In this document: piece after piece, positions 1 through 7,192 of the stretch
How the letters are laid out: each line of letters starts with the position of its first letter
Numbering within the stretch: position 1 is the stretch's first letter
Source of the DNA: Candidatus Sulfopaludibacter sp. SbA3
Lineage (GTDB): Bacteria; Acidobacteriota; Terriglobia; Bryobacterales; Bryobacteraceae
Assembly: GCA_945861625.1 (NCBI GenBank)
Contig: CAMAVI010000006.1
Coordinates: 1-64,000, forward strand
DNA length: 64,000 nt
Direction: 5' to 3'
Translations under genes and position numbers: made by a program
Notes under the pieces: generated by a model
Told to the model about the DNA's origin: nothing
Databases searched by the model: none
The model's input: only the letters and a program-made list of their open reading frames with translations

Positions 1-129
1 CAAAAACTGATCCCGGCAAGAGAAGCCGCGCGCTTTATAATCGCCCTGATAACGCGTCACGCATTTTTGAAATTCATGGACCGGCAGGTGTTCCATCACC
101 TGCGAGAACACCAGCTTGCCTCTGTGCAT
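1..129 (-). mobile_element. IS4-family (DUF4372-type) transposase, N-terminal 43 codons, cut by window edge
   Basis: The ORF track misses this gene because it is truncated by the left edge. Reading the minus strand from the ATG at 127-129, which follows a GGGGG ribosome-binding stretch, gives 43 codons. They include VFSQVMEHLP, then FQKCVTRYQGDYKARGFSC and RDQFL. This matches the conserved N-terminal DUF4372 segment of IS4-type transposases (pattern: VFxQLMDHLP, FxKCVxRYxGxxxxxxFSCxDQFL), which precedes the DDE domain. The catalytic part lies outside the window, so intactness cannot be judged. The terminal inverted repeat should lie in about 130-250, but I could not identify it without the other end. 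Confidence 0.8.
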
Positions 130-249
130 CCCCCATTGTCTTCGCCATCTCCCCCTCGCTTCACGCGTGGAACGCCAGAAAAAAGTTCAAATCGAAAAAT
201 CTTTAAAGGCCAGTCATCTATCTACTGTTCAGTTAGTTAGCGGGAATCC

Positions 250-470
250 CTCGGACCATAACCGGACAGCAGTGGATGGGGATCATGACACGGCAATGGG
301 TTTTGACTGCGAGAGCTGCCATCCCGCGGCAGGCTCCGGCAAGGTGCGCTGGGAGATGGATACACCCAGAAGAATCCTGGCGCGCCGGATGACGACCATG
401 GTGGCCAATATTAATCCGGCGAACCGGCGGCGGGTCGAGCTTCGCCGCAGTTACGGCAGCGGAAAGTTGT
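250..470 (+). pseudogene. Decayed c-type cytochrome fragment
   Basis: The frame used by the 116-571 ORF contains a haem-binding CESCH (CxxCH) followed by a DTPRRILARRMTTMV segment and NIN. This order resembles single-haem cytochromes common in Acidobacteria (AMGxxCxxCH, then TARxMxxMVxxIN, then a second CxTCH). The second haem motif is absent and no signal peptide or convincing start is present. The ORF also runs through into the tRNA, so the full 151-aa ORF is not a gene. I read it as a remnant, possibly broken by the adjacent IS element. The remaining sequence between 130 and 250 holds no gene I can support. Confidence 0.4.
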
Positions 471-488
471 CGGGGCTACTGACAAAAC

Positions 489-511
489 ACGAAGACCCGC
501 CAGTGGCGGGC
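489..511 (-). terminator. Probable terminator after tRNA-Thr
   Basis: Read on the minus strand after the tRNA 3' end, a CCCGCC/GGCGGG hairpin with a 3-nt loop is followed by TTCGTGTTTT. The T tract is imperfect. Placement about 22 bp beyond the tRNA supports the call. Confidence 0.45.
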
Positions 512-533
512 CTGCAGACCTTTGACATAGAAC

Positions 534-609
534 TGGAGCCACCCGCCAGGATCGAACTGGCGACCTGCTGATTACGAATCAGCCGCTCTACCAACTGAGC
601 TAGGGTGGC
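534..609 (-). tRNA. tRNA-Thr (anticodon CGU)
   Basis: The minus strand folds as a full cloverleaf. The acceptor is GCCACCC/GGGTGGC, the D stem GCTC/GAGC with loop AGTTGGTA, and the anticodon stem GCTGA/TCAGC with loop TTCGTAA, giving anticodon CGT (reads ACG, Thr). The variable loop is AGGTC, the T stem GCCAG/CTGGC, and the T loop TTCGATC. CCA is encoded at 534-536. Length is 76 nt including CCA. Confidence 0.97.
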
Positions 610-676
610 CCTGGGTTAACGTACATTCGGTGAACGCAGCAGAGGGTATTTTCCCCTTGCTGCGTCTTCCATTTTA

Positions 677-1708
677 TCACCCCCGGCAGACATTGCCGAG
701 ATAGCCCGCGCCGCCGCAGTAAGTGGTGTCCTGCAACTGATACAGAATGCCGTCCGGGTCGGAGAAATACAGCTCCGGAGTTCCGCCCTTGGCGCCGCCC
801 GCATCCTCGCCGCGCATGCGCACATAGGAAGTCATTGGTCCAACGGCGCCGCTCGCATCGCCGCGCGGTTTCACACCCACCTCGGCCAGAGCCTTGAGGA
901 CCTTGTCGACATGGAAGCCGTCCATCAACATGCAGGCATGGCCGATGCCCATCTTGCGCGGCGCTCCGGCATTGGCTCCGCCGGCGGACAACGCTAGAAA
1001 CTGCGGTCCCCGCCCGATCCCAAACACCGGCGTATGGGGGCCTTGATGCGCCTGCACCGGCATCTGGAAAAGTCCTTGATAGAAGGCGATGGAGCGTGCT
1101 TTATCGGACACGTTCAGCGTGACATGACTCATGTCGCGCACGGCGAGCAGTCCTTTGCGTGGCGGAGCCTCCGGCTTGGCCAGGCAGATATTGCCCAGCG
1201 GACCCGATCCTCCGCAGTAGCTCGCGTCCTGCAATTGAACGAGAATACCGTCCTGGTCGGTGAAGTAGAGCTCCGGTGTTCCTTCTTTACCGCCGCCTTC
1301 GGCTTCGCTGCGCACCCTCACGAAAGATTGCAACGGACCCAAAGCGGCGGCCGATGGGCCTCCTGGCGTGACGCCGTGATCGGCGAGCATCTTGAGCACG
1401 CGGTCCACGCCGAAACCATCCGCCGTCATGCAAAAATGATGGAATCCGATCCTTTCGCCGGGAGCCGCGGCGCTCATGCCGATATGCTGCGGGCCTGTGC
1501 CGATGCGTAGACTTACCGTGGCGCCTTGATGGCCTTGTACCGGCATGCCGAGCAGAGTTTGATAGAACTCCAGCGACCGCTTGAAGTCGGACACGCGGAT
1601 GGTCACATGGTTGAACGATCGCAGCCGGATGGGGCCAGCGGATTGCGCCCAGGCCCTGGATGCCGCGAGGGCCGGCACGGACAGCAGCAGATTCCTCCGC
1701 GTGAACAT
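677..1708 (-). CDS. Secreted twin-domain VOC (glyoxalase/bleomycin-resistance superfamily) protein
   Basis: This 343-aa protein starts at the ATG at 1706-1708, giving MFTRRNLLLSVPALAASRAWAQ, a signal peptide with a twin-arginine look (RR then a hydrophobic run). The longer track ORF adds an unrelated N-terminus. Two homologous VOC domains follow, at about residues 32-170 and 190-340. Each begins HVTxxVSDxxRSxxFYQxLxxMPVQxHQG and ends TPELYFxDxDGILxQLQDxxYCGG. The repeat indicates internal duplication. VOC proteins are usually metal-dependent lyases, isomerases or dioxygenases; the substrate cannot be told here. Two Cys-bearing YCGG tails are a shared oddity of both halves. It stands alone between the tRNA and the Hpt gene. 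Confidence 0.85.
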   Translation of the reverse strand: MFTRRNLLLSVPALAASRAWAQSAGPIRLRSFNHVTIRVSDFKRSLEFYQTLLGMPVQGHQGATVSLRIGTGPQHIGMSAAAPGERIGFHHFCMTADGFGVDRVLKMLADHGVTPGGPSAAALGPLQSFVRVRSEAEGGGKEGTPELYFTDQDGILVQLQDASYCGGSGPLGNICLAKPEAPPRKGLLAVRDMSHVTLNVSDKARSIAFYQGLFQMPVQAHQGPHTPVFGIGRGPQFLALSAGGANAGAPRKMGIGHACMLMDGFHVDKVLKALAEVGVKPRGDASGAVGPMTSYVRMRGEDAGGAKGGTPELYFSDPDGILYQLQDTTYCGGAGYLGNVCRG

Positions 1709-1861
1709 GATCAGGCCAATTTTATCAGCTTGTTGCAAGAACAGGGATTTCGCCGCTTTCCTGTGTCGCTTTCTTGGCGCGGATACTTCAATATTTGCCA
1801 TAATCGGTCGATAGGCAATGAGGGCCTGAACTATCCTGAAGATGCTTGACTTCGGAGGAAG

Positions 1862-2209
1862 ATGAACGATCCAGTGCGGGAATCCGGGCTTGATCGCCAA
1901 TTTGCGCTGTCACGCGTGGGCGGCGACGAAGAATTACTGAAAGAAATTGCCGCTATTTTTCTGGAGGATTATCCCAATTCTTTACAGGAAATCCGCGCGG
2001 CAATCGATTCCGGCGGCGCCAGTCAGCTAGAGCGCTCAGCCCACTCCCTAAAAGGATCGGTGGCAAACTTCGGCGCGCGTGACGCGGTTGCAGCCGCTCT
2101 GCGTTTAGAGCAAATGGGCCGTGCCCGGCAGTTGCGGGATTGCGCCGGAGCGTTGCAGGAACTGGAGCAGGCCCTGGCGTCGCTTCACCCCGAGTTGGCC
2201 GCGCTTTAG
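1862..2209 (+). CDS. Hpt-domain phosphotransfer protein
   Basis: A 115-aa single-domain histidine phosphotransfer protein. The Hpt signature HSLKGS gives a phosphoacceptor His at residue 61, inside a predicted four-helix bundle. The N-terminus (VGGDEELLKEIAAIFLED) matches the Hpt helix that precedes the active-site helix. A strong GGAGGAA ribosome-binding site lies directly upstream. Such proteins carry phosphate between hybrid kinases and response regulators. No kinase is adjacent; the hybrid kinase at 42459 is far away but lacks its own Hpt domain, so it is a possible partner (inference). Confidence 0.88.
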   Translation: MNDPVRESGLDRQFALSRVGGDEELLKEIAAIFLEDYPNSLQEIRAAIDSGGASQLERSAHSLKGSVANFGARDAVAAALRLEQMGRARQLRDCAGALQELEQALASLHPELAAL

Positions 2210-2269
2210 TGTGACGCTTTCGCTGCAAGTCCGCAGTGCACCTGCTATCATCAAGGTTCACCCCAACGC

Positions 2270-3109
2270 ATGTCGCTTCCTGCTGAGATTGTTTGCGCCC
2301 ATAGTCCTGACTCCGATGACGCGTATATGTTTTATGCGCTCGCCACGCGGAAAATTCGCTCCAATCTGGTGCAATTCCGCCACATGCTGGACGACATCCA
2401 GACCCTGAACCGCAAGGCCCGCGAAGGGGAGTATGAGCTCACGGCGATCTCCTATCACGCCTATCCGTATGTGGCCGACAAGTACCGGCTGATGGCGGCG
2501 GGTTCCAGTATCGGCGATGGCTACGGACCCATGGTCGTCGCGTCACATCCCATGGCATTGGAAGAACTCAAAGGGAAGCGAATCGCGATTCCAGGGCGGC
2601 TGACCACGGCATACCTTACTCTTAAGCTGATGCAGCCCGATTTCGAGCCGGTTGACGTACCGTTTGACAAGATTCTCGAAGCAATTCAGGAACGTAAGGC
2701 GGATGCCGGTCTCATTATCCATGAAGCGCAGTTGACCTACGCCAAAGCTGGGTTTCACAGTATCGTGGACCTCGGCCGCTGGTTCAAGGACACCTACGAC
2801 TTGCCGTTGCCGCTCGGCGCCAACGCGCTGCGCCGGGATTTGAGTCCTGAAATGACCAGTGAGTGTTGCCGTCTGATGCGCGAAAGCATTCAATACGCTC
2901 TGGATCATCGCGAAGAGGCGCTGAATTACGCGCTGCAATTTGCCCGCGACATGGAAACGCCTCTGGCGGAGAAATTCGTGGGTATGTACGTCAACCACTA
3001 CACCGTGGATTGCGGGGAGATCGTGCCAAAGGCCGCACAGAAGCTTCTCGATATGGGGCACGAAGCAGGGCTGATCCCGCACCGCGTTCAGCTCGAGTTT
3101 ATTCGGTGA
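2270..3109 (+). CDS. mqnD: 1,4-dihydroxy-6-naphthoate synthase (futalosine menaquinone pathway)
   Basis: A 279-aa member of the MqnA/MqnD periplasmic-binding-protein fold. It carries the motifs of the MqnD branch: HSPDSDDAYMFYAL at the start, IQTLNR, AISYHAYPYV, GYGPMVVA, IPGRLTTAYLTL and AGLIIHEAQLTY, with a length typical for MqnD. The enzyme converts cyclic dehypoxanthine futalosine into 1,4-dihydroxy-6-naphthoate. Its presence means menaquinone is made by the futalosine route, and menG at 9498 would supply the final methylation. Its stop overlaps the GTG start of the next gene (GTGA), so the two are translationally coupled. Confidence 0.92.
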   Translation: MSLPAEIVCAHSPDSDDAYMFYALATRKIRSNLVQFRHMLDDIQTLNRKAREGEYELTAISYHAYPYVADKYRLMAAGSSIGDGYGPMVVASHPMALEELKGKRIAIPGRLTTAYLTLKLMQPDFEPVDVPFDKILEAIQERKADAGLIIHEAQLTYAKAGFHSIVDLGRWFKDTYDLPLPLGANALRRDLSPEMTSECCRLMRESIQYALDHREEALNYALQFARDMETPLAEKFVGMYVNHYTVDCGEIVPKAAQKLLDMGHEAGLIPHRVQLEFIR

Positions 3110-4398
3110 AACCAAAGCTTTTCTTCATCGTTGCTTTAACAATTTTCATCCCCGCCGTCGTCCTGCATGCCCAGGATGGCGATCCCCGCCAGCGCGCGCG
3201 CGCCGTACGCGACTTAGCCAAGCAGGGCGATGATTCCATTCCCAAGCTGGGTCCTTATGTTGGCGATCCGGATACCGCTGTCCGCGTGGAAGCCGTAAAG
3301 GCACTCGTCGAAATTGGCGGACCCAAGACGATAGACGGCCTGTTGCGCGCAGCGGCTGACCACGACGCTGAAGTGCAAATTCGCGCGACAGACGGCCTGG
3401 TGAATGTATATTTCCCGGGATTTGTGAAGACCGGGATCAGCGGAAGTTTATCGCGGGCGGGCACGGCCGTGCGCGCCAAGTTTACTGAAACCAACGAACA
3501 AATCATCGATCCCTTTGTCCAGGTGCGCCCGGAAGTGATCACAGCGCTGGGCAAGTTGGCTCGCGGCGGATCGGCCATGGAATCGCGCACGAATGCCGCG
3601 CGGGCCCTGGGAGTTCTCCGGGGACGCGCCGCGCTTTCCGATTTGATCGACGCGCTCCGCTCCAAAGACGACAAGCTCATGTACGAGTCGCTGGCTGCGA
3701 TCCAGAAAATCGGTGACCCGTCGGCGGCTCCGCGCATCAGTTTCCTGCTGCGCGACTTGGATGAAAAGATCCAGGTCACGGCGCTGGAGACCACGGGCCT
3801 GCTGCGCAACCGCGACGCCGAGCCGCAAGTGCGCGACTCCCTACAAAACGCGCGAACGATCAAGGTGCGGCGGGCGGCACTGGGGGCTTTGGCCATGCTG
3901 GCCGTTCCCGTGGATCGCACGATTTTTCAAACGTACTTGCAGGACAAAGACGACCTGGTGCGCGCCGCTTCCGCCGAGGGTCTTGGCCGGCTGAAGAATC
4001 CGGCTGACCGGGCCATTGTCCAGCAGGCGTTCACCAGCGAGCACGGCATGAATCCGCGTCTTTCCGCTGCCTTCGCGCTGGTGTCACTGGGAGATGTGAG
4101 CGCGGACCGCTACGGTCCGCTGCAGTACTTGATCAACACGCTGAACCAGAGGGCCTGGCGCGGCGTGGCCAGCGCGTTCCTGATCGAACTTTCGCACGAT
4201 CCGGCCATCCGCCAGGCATTTTATCCGATCTTGTCCACGGCGACCAAGGACGAAAAAATCCAGATGAGTATTATCCTCGCCAGGGCCGGAGACAAAGACA
4301 GCGTCCCGAACCTCGAGACGCTGTCGAAAGATCCTGATCCGGATGTGGCCGCCGAGGGCATCCGCGGCCTACGCACGCTGCGCGCCCGGCTGCCGTAA
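3106..4398 (+). CDS. Exported HEAT-repeat protein
   Basis: I place the start at the GTG at 3106, overlapping the mqnD stop. It gives VKPKLFFIVALTIFIPAVVLHAQ, a clear signal peptide; the longer track ORF is the mqnD shadow. The mature part, about 407 residues, is built of helical HEAT/PBS-lyase-like repeats. Recurrent units of the type D(P/A)xVRxEAxKALxxIG and LRxxDxxIQxxALExxG run from residue 30 to the end. Such repeats are protein-binding scaffolds with no catalytic residues. Function is unknown. A hairpin terminator overlaps the stop codon region. Confidence 0.85.
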   Translation: MKPKLFFIVALTIFIPAVVLHAQDGDPRQRARAVRDLAKQGDDSIPKLGPYVGDPDTAVRVEAVKALVEIGGPKTIDGLLRAAADHDAEVQIRATDGLVNVYFPGFVKTGISGSLSRAGTAVRAKFTETNEQIIDPFVQVRPEVITALGKLARGGSAMESRTNAARALGVLRGRAALSDLIDALRSKDDKLMYESLAAIQKIGDPSAAPRISFLLRDLDEKIQVTALETTGLLRNRDAEPQVRDSLQNARTIKVRRAALGALAMLAVPVDRTIFQTYLQDKDDLVRAASAEGLGRLKNPADRAIVQQAFTSEHGMNPRLSAAFALVSLGDVSADRYGPLQYLINTLNQRAWRGVASAFLIELSHDPAIRQAFYPILSTATKDEKIQMSIILARAGDKDSVPNLETLSKDPDPDVAAEGIRGLRTLRARLP

Positions 4399-4422
4399 AG
4401 CGAAAAACTACTTCGCTTTTTT
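4397..4422 (+). terminator. Rho-independent terminator after the HEAT-repeat gene
   Basis: The stem AAAGCGAA/TTCGCTTT with a 7-nt loop runs straight into TTTTCTGC. It overlaps the last codons of the convergent gene at 4408-4617, whose Lys-rich tail supplies the T-rich side. Confidence 0.6.
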
Positions 4423-4617
4423 CTGCTTCTGCTGACCGACGCGGACTTTGAACTGCTTGGCCTGAGCTTCCTGGTACGCTTTCCAGTCAAAGCGCTGGGC
4501 GGCTTCCGAAAGATACTTATTGACGTCAATCTCTTTGGGGAGCACAGCCATCAGGCTCGCCGTCATGCTGCCATCGGGACTGGTGATGCGGTACCGCTTT
4601 ACGTTCGGAATAGACAT
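4408..4617 (-). CDS. Small conserved-looking protein of unknown function
   Basis: A 69-aa cytoplasmic protein beginning MSIPNVKRYRITSPDG and ending in a very basic tail (KVRVGQQKQKKAK). No known domain is recognised. The N-terminal part looks like a short beta element, and the middle contains a Tyr/Trp-bearing helix (FDWKAYQEAQAKQFK). It sits convergent to the HEAT gene and about 40 bp downstream of the ThyX-like gene on the same strand, so it may be cotranscribed with it. It is chosen over overlapping ORFs because its composition is protein-like and the opposite ORFs are not. Confidence 0.6.
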   Translation of the reverse strand: MSIPNVKRYRITSPDGSMTASLMAVLPKEIDVNKYLSEAAQRFDWKAYQEAQAKQFKVRVGQQKQKKAK

Positions 4618-4659
4618 AACGACTTCAGGATAACACGAGCGATAACATGGTGGCCGGAT

Positions 4660-6120
4660 TTACCGCTTTAACGGGTCCTCTACCCAGGGCGGCGTGGCTT
4701 CCATGAGCCGCCCGAGCTCGGGTTCGAGCGCTTGCATCTTCTCCTTCATCTCCCAGGCGACCTTCCGATAGCTGAAATGGCCTTTGACGCCGCTGCGCAG
4801 GCGGGCGATGTAGTCGGCTTCGGCGAAATCCATCTTGAACAGGAAGCGCGAGCGGGCGCCGAAGGGCAACAGGGAGTGGGAGCCGGGTTCCGGCAGTGCT
4901 TGTATCGTCGCCAGGGTCTGCGACATGATGGTCTCATAGGACCCCGCGATCCCTGCGTCCCGCAAGGCTTGTGGAGTATCGAAGCCCAGGCGGCCTGAGT
5001 ACGCCTGCCGGAACTGCTGGCAGCGGCGATGCCGGTGCATGTCGCGGTAGGCTCCGATGTCCATGACGATGTCGTAGACGTATAAGCCCCCGCGGAAGCC
5101 GCGCATGAGCTCGTCCCTTCTAGTGCGGGAGCGCAAGGCCACGTCAATCACCTCATTGCGTCGCGCTGCCGGCCACGAAGACGCCAACTCGTACAAGTTC
5201 CGGAATGGCAATTGGGTCACCGGGTAGAGCAGTGTTGCCGCGGCTTCGGCGTGCGCATCCGTGGGCTTCAACAAATCCACGTCGTCCACTGGGATAGCTG
5301 TGATCGAAACGTTGTCGTGCGCCCACTCCGCCAGATCGCGCCGCGACTGAACCGCGTGTTCGTCCGTATCGACATGGCGTGCCAGAGTCGGCGCCAGCGG
5401 CTCGGCGGAGGACGCCTCATCCCAGCGGCACTCCGGCGGTTGCGCGCACGCTTCGGCGATCTCATCGGCCAGACAGCGGATCTCGGCGTACTCGGACGCC
5501 TTGAGGCGCCGGATCTGCCGCTCCAGCGTACGAATGCTGGTCACCTGCCCGACGCCGGTGGGGATCCCGAAGAATAGAGTGTAACGGGCCACATCGAACG
5601 CGCGCGCCGCAATGTTGCGCTGGTAGGCGTCCGGCTTCATGTCCTCCGGACGCGGCAGCTTTTCCGTTAAATGCTCCGTGATGCTCTTGTGGATCTGATG
5701 ATAGGCGCCCAGTAGCTCCTGCGCGGCGGCGGCATAGCGGGAGGCGTGCTCGCCGGTCAGTTCCGGTGGCGTCACGAATCCCGAGCGCGAGAAGTCCTGA
5801 TAGCGCGAAGAGCGCGCCTGACCATCCCACAACTGTTCGTCTTCGATCTCGGTCGCCGCCAGCTCGGAGATACCCTCGAAACACAGCACCACGTGACCTA
5901 AATCCGCGATGGATGCGTGGCCGTACTGGAAGTAGAAGCTCTCCAGGAACTTGGTGGAATCGTGGGTACGCACCCACGCCACGGAATCACGAATCGAATC
6001 GGGCGACCGCGAGTAGCGCGCCAGCGCGTACGCGATTTTTTCGGGAGGCATGGGACCGACCGCCACAACGCGGGAAGTTTTTTGTGTGTCCAAACGGTTA
6101 TGATAGCGATTTCCCATCAT
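4660..6120 (-). CDS. Double-length ThyX-like (FAD-dependent thymidylate synthase family) protein
   Basis: A 486-aa protein, about twice the normal ThyX length, with two ThyX-like halves (about 1-250 and 270-486). The first half has RYSRSPDSIRD, FYFQYGHASIADLGHV and FEGISELA, the ThyX core order. Where ThyX has RHRxxSxxxxSxR it reads DEQLWDGQARSSRYQ, so only the SxRY end is kept. The second half keeps RHRR (DMHRHRRCQQFRQAYS). The ThyX signature is therefore shared between halves. It may make dTMP from dUMP or do something related. The neighbours dut (divergent) and dcd supply dUMP, which favours a thymidylate role. The start is uncertain: the first ATG overlaps dut's ATG in a CATG, and a start one or several codons later is possible. 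Confidence 0.82.
   Translation of the reverse strand: MMGNRYHNRLDTQKTSRVVAVGPMPPEKIAYALARYSRSPDSIRDSVAWVRTHDSTKFLESFYFQYGHASIADLGHVVLCFEGISELAATEIEDEQLWDGQARSSRYQDFSRSGFVTPPELTGEHASRYAAAAQELLGAYHQIHKSITEHLTEKLPRPEDMKPDAYQRNIAARAFDVARYTLFFGIPTGVGQVTSIRTLERQIRRLKASEYAEIRCLADEIAEACAQPPECRWDEASSAEPLAPTLARHVDTDEHAVQSRRDLAEWAHDNVSITAIPVDDVDLLKPTDAHAEAAATLLYPVTQLPFRNLYELASSWPAARRNEVIDVALRSRTRRDELMRGFRGGLYVYDIVMDIGAYRDMHRHRRCQQFRQAYSGRLGFDTPQALRDAGIAGSYETIMSQTLATIQALPEPGSHSLLPFGARSRFLFKMDFAEADYIARLRSGVKGHFSYRKVAWEMKEKMQALEPELGRLMEATPPWVEDPLKR
6099..6104 (+). promoter_or_regulatory. Candidate -10 element for dut
   Basis: TATGAT lies 14 bp upstream of the dut ATG in a locally AT-rich stretch. No good -35 is seen at 17 bp. 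Transcription would start near 6111, leaving a leader of under 10 nt, and the site is inside the longest reading of the divergent ThyX-like gene. Confidence 0.35.
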
Positions 6121-6547
6121 GCAAATCCGCCTAAAGAAACTTCATCCCGACGCCGTGATGCCCCACTACGCCCACGGCCCTTTAGAAGACGCCGGCATGG
6201 ACCTGCGCTCCACTGAGCGCGCCGTACTCTCGCCCGGCGTGGCGCAAGGCGTCCCCACTGGCATCGCCATCGAATTGCCGCCCGGTTATGAGGCGCAAAT
6301 CCGGCCGCGCAGCGGCATGGCCCTGAAGCATTCGATCACCGTCAACTTCGGCACCATCGATCCCGGCTATCGCGGCGAGATCCGCGTGGTGATGTTCAAC
6401 CTCAGCGGAGCCGACTACGTTGTCGAAAAAGGCGACCGCATCGCGCAGCTCGTGATTGCCCGCTATGAGGCTATCGAGTGGGTTGAGCACGATGAGCTCG
6501 GTGAATCCCAGCGCGGAGCCGGCGGATTCGGGTCGTCAGGCCGGTAG
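6119..6547 (+). CDS. dut: dUTP diphosphatase (trimeric dUTPase)
   Basis: A 142-aa trimeric dUTPase with all five motifs in order: DAGMDL (residues 24-29), RPRSGMA (62-68), NFGTIDPGYRGEI (76-88), GDRIAQLVI, and the C-terminal RGAGGFGSSG arm that closes over the active site. It hydrolyses dUTP to dUMP and pyrophosphate, which keeps uracil out of DNA and feeds thymidylate synthesis. It is divergent from the ThyX-like gene and convergent with dcd. The first ATG is used; no Shine-Dalgarno sequence is obvious, so leaderless or near-leaderless translation is possible. Confidence 0.96.
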   Translation: MQIRLKKLHPDAVMPHYAHGPLEDAGMDLRSTERAVLSPGVAQGVPTGIAIELPPGYEAQIRPRSGMALKHSITVNFGTIDPGYRGEIRVVMFNLSGADYVVEKGDRIAQLVIARYEAIEWVEHDELGESQRGAGGFGSSGR

Positions 6548-6560
6548 CGCACGCGTTGCT

Positions 6561-7133
6561 TTACTTGCTGGTTTCGCTCGCCAGCTTGCTCGCGAGCGGC
6601 CGCTGCTGGCCGGAATACTTGTTGCCGGCTTTCTGGCGGTAGGGCACCGCGACACGCGTGGAAAGCTGCTCGAAGGTGAACGAGCAAATCCGCATGCCCG
6701 GGTAGAGCGCCACCGGCATGCGGCCCAGATTGCTGAGTTCAAGTGTCGCCTTGCCGCTCCAGCCCGGGTCGAACAGGCCCGCCGTGCCGTGCACGATGAT
6801 GCCGATGCGCCCCAGGCTCGAACGGCCTTCCAGGCGTCCTAGGACGTCGTCGTCGAGTTCCAGAACTTCTTCGGTAATGGCGAGCGCGAATTCTCCGGGC
6901 TGCAGAATGAACGGTTCTCCGGAAGGAACCTCGATGGTGCGCATCAGGTCTTGGATAGCCGTCTTCTCGCGCAGGTCGATGAAGGCGTGGCGGCTGTGCT
7001 CGAAGACGCTAAACTCCGCGCCCAGGCGGAAGTCCACCGAGCAGCTTCCGAATTGTTCCGTCGGAAGCTCGGGCGAAATCTTGATCTTGCCTTCCGCAAT
7101 GTATCTCTTGATGTCGATGTCCGAGAGGACCAT
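6561..7133 (-). CDS. dcd: dCTP deaminase, possibly the bifunctional dUMP-forming type
   Basis: A 190-aa protein that starts MVLSDIDIKRYI and carries GRSSLGRIGI and the dCTP deaminase/dUTPase core DPGWSGKATLELSN. It deaminates dCTP to dUTP. The stretch after the conserved His reads HGTAGLFDPGWSG. As I recall it, this is closer to the bifunctional actinobacterial and archaeal DCD-DUT enzymes (HSTAGFIDPGFSG) than to the monofunctional E. coli form (HVTAHRIDPGWSG). If so it would release dUMP directly, making the adjacent dut partly redundant. The bifunctional reading is inference from one motif. Confidence 0.93.
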   Translation of the reverse strand: MVLSDIDIKRYIAEGKIKISPELPTEQFGSCSVDFRLGAEFSVFEHSRHAFIDLREKTAIQDLMRTIEVPSGEPFILQPGEFALAITEEVLELDDDVLGRLEGRSSLGRIGIIVHGTAGLFDPGWSGKATLELSNLGRMPVALYPGMRICSFTFEQLSTRVAVPYRQKAGNKYSGQQRPLASKLASETSK

Positions 7134-7192
7134 AGTCAGAATTCTACTTTAGCAATCAAGTAAGAAGGTTCGGGTGACGCTGGCCCTATGGG

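Noticed and set aside
116-571. 151-aa plus-strand ORF as an intact gene
   Set aside because: It runs into the tRNA and has no second haem motif or signal peptide. Only the inner part resembles a cytochrome, so I list a remnant instead.
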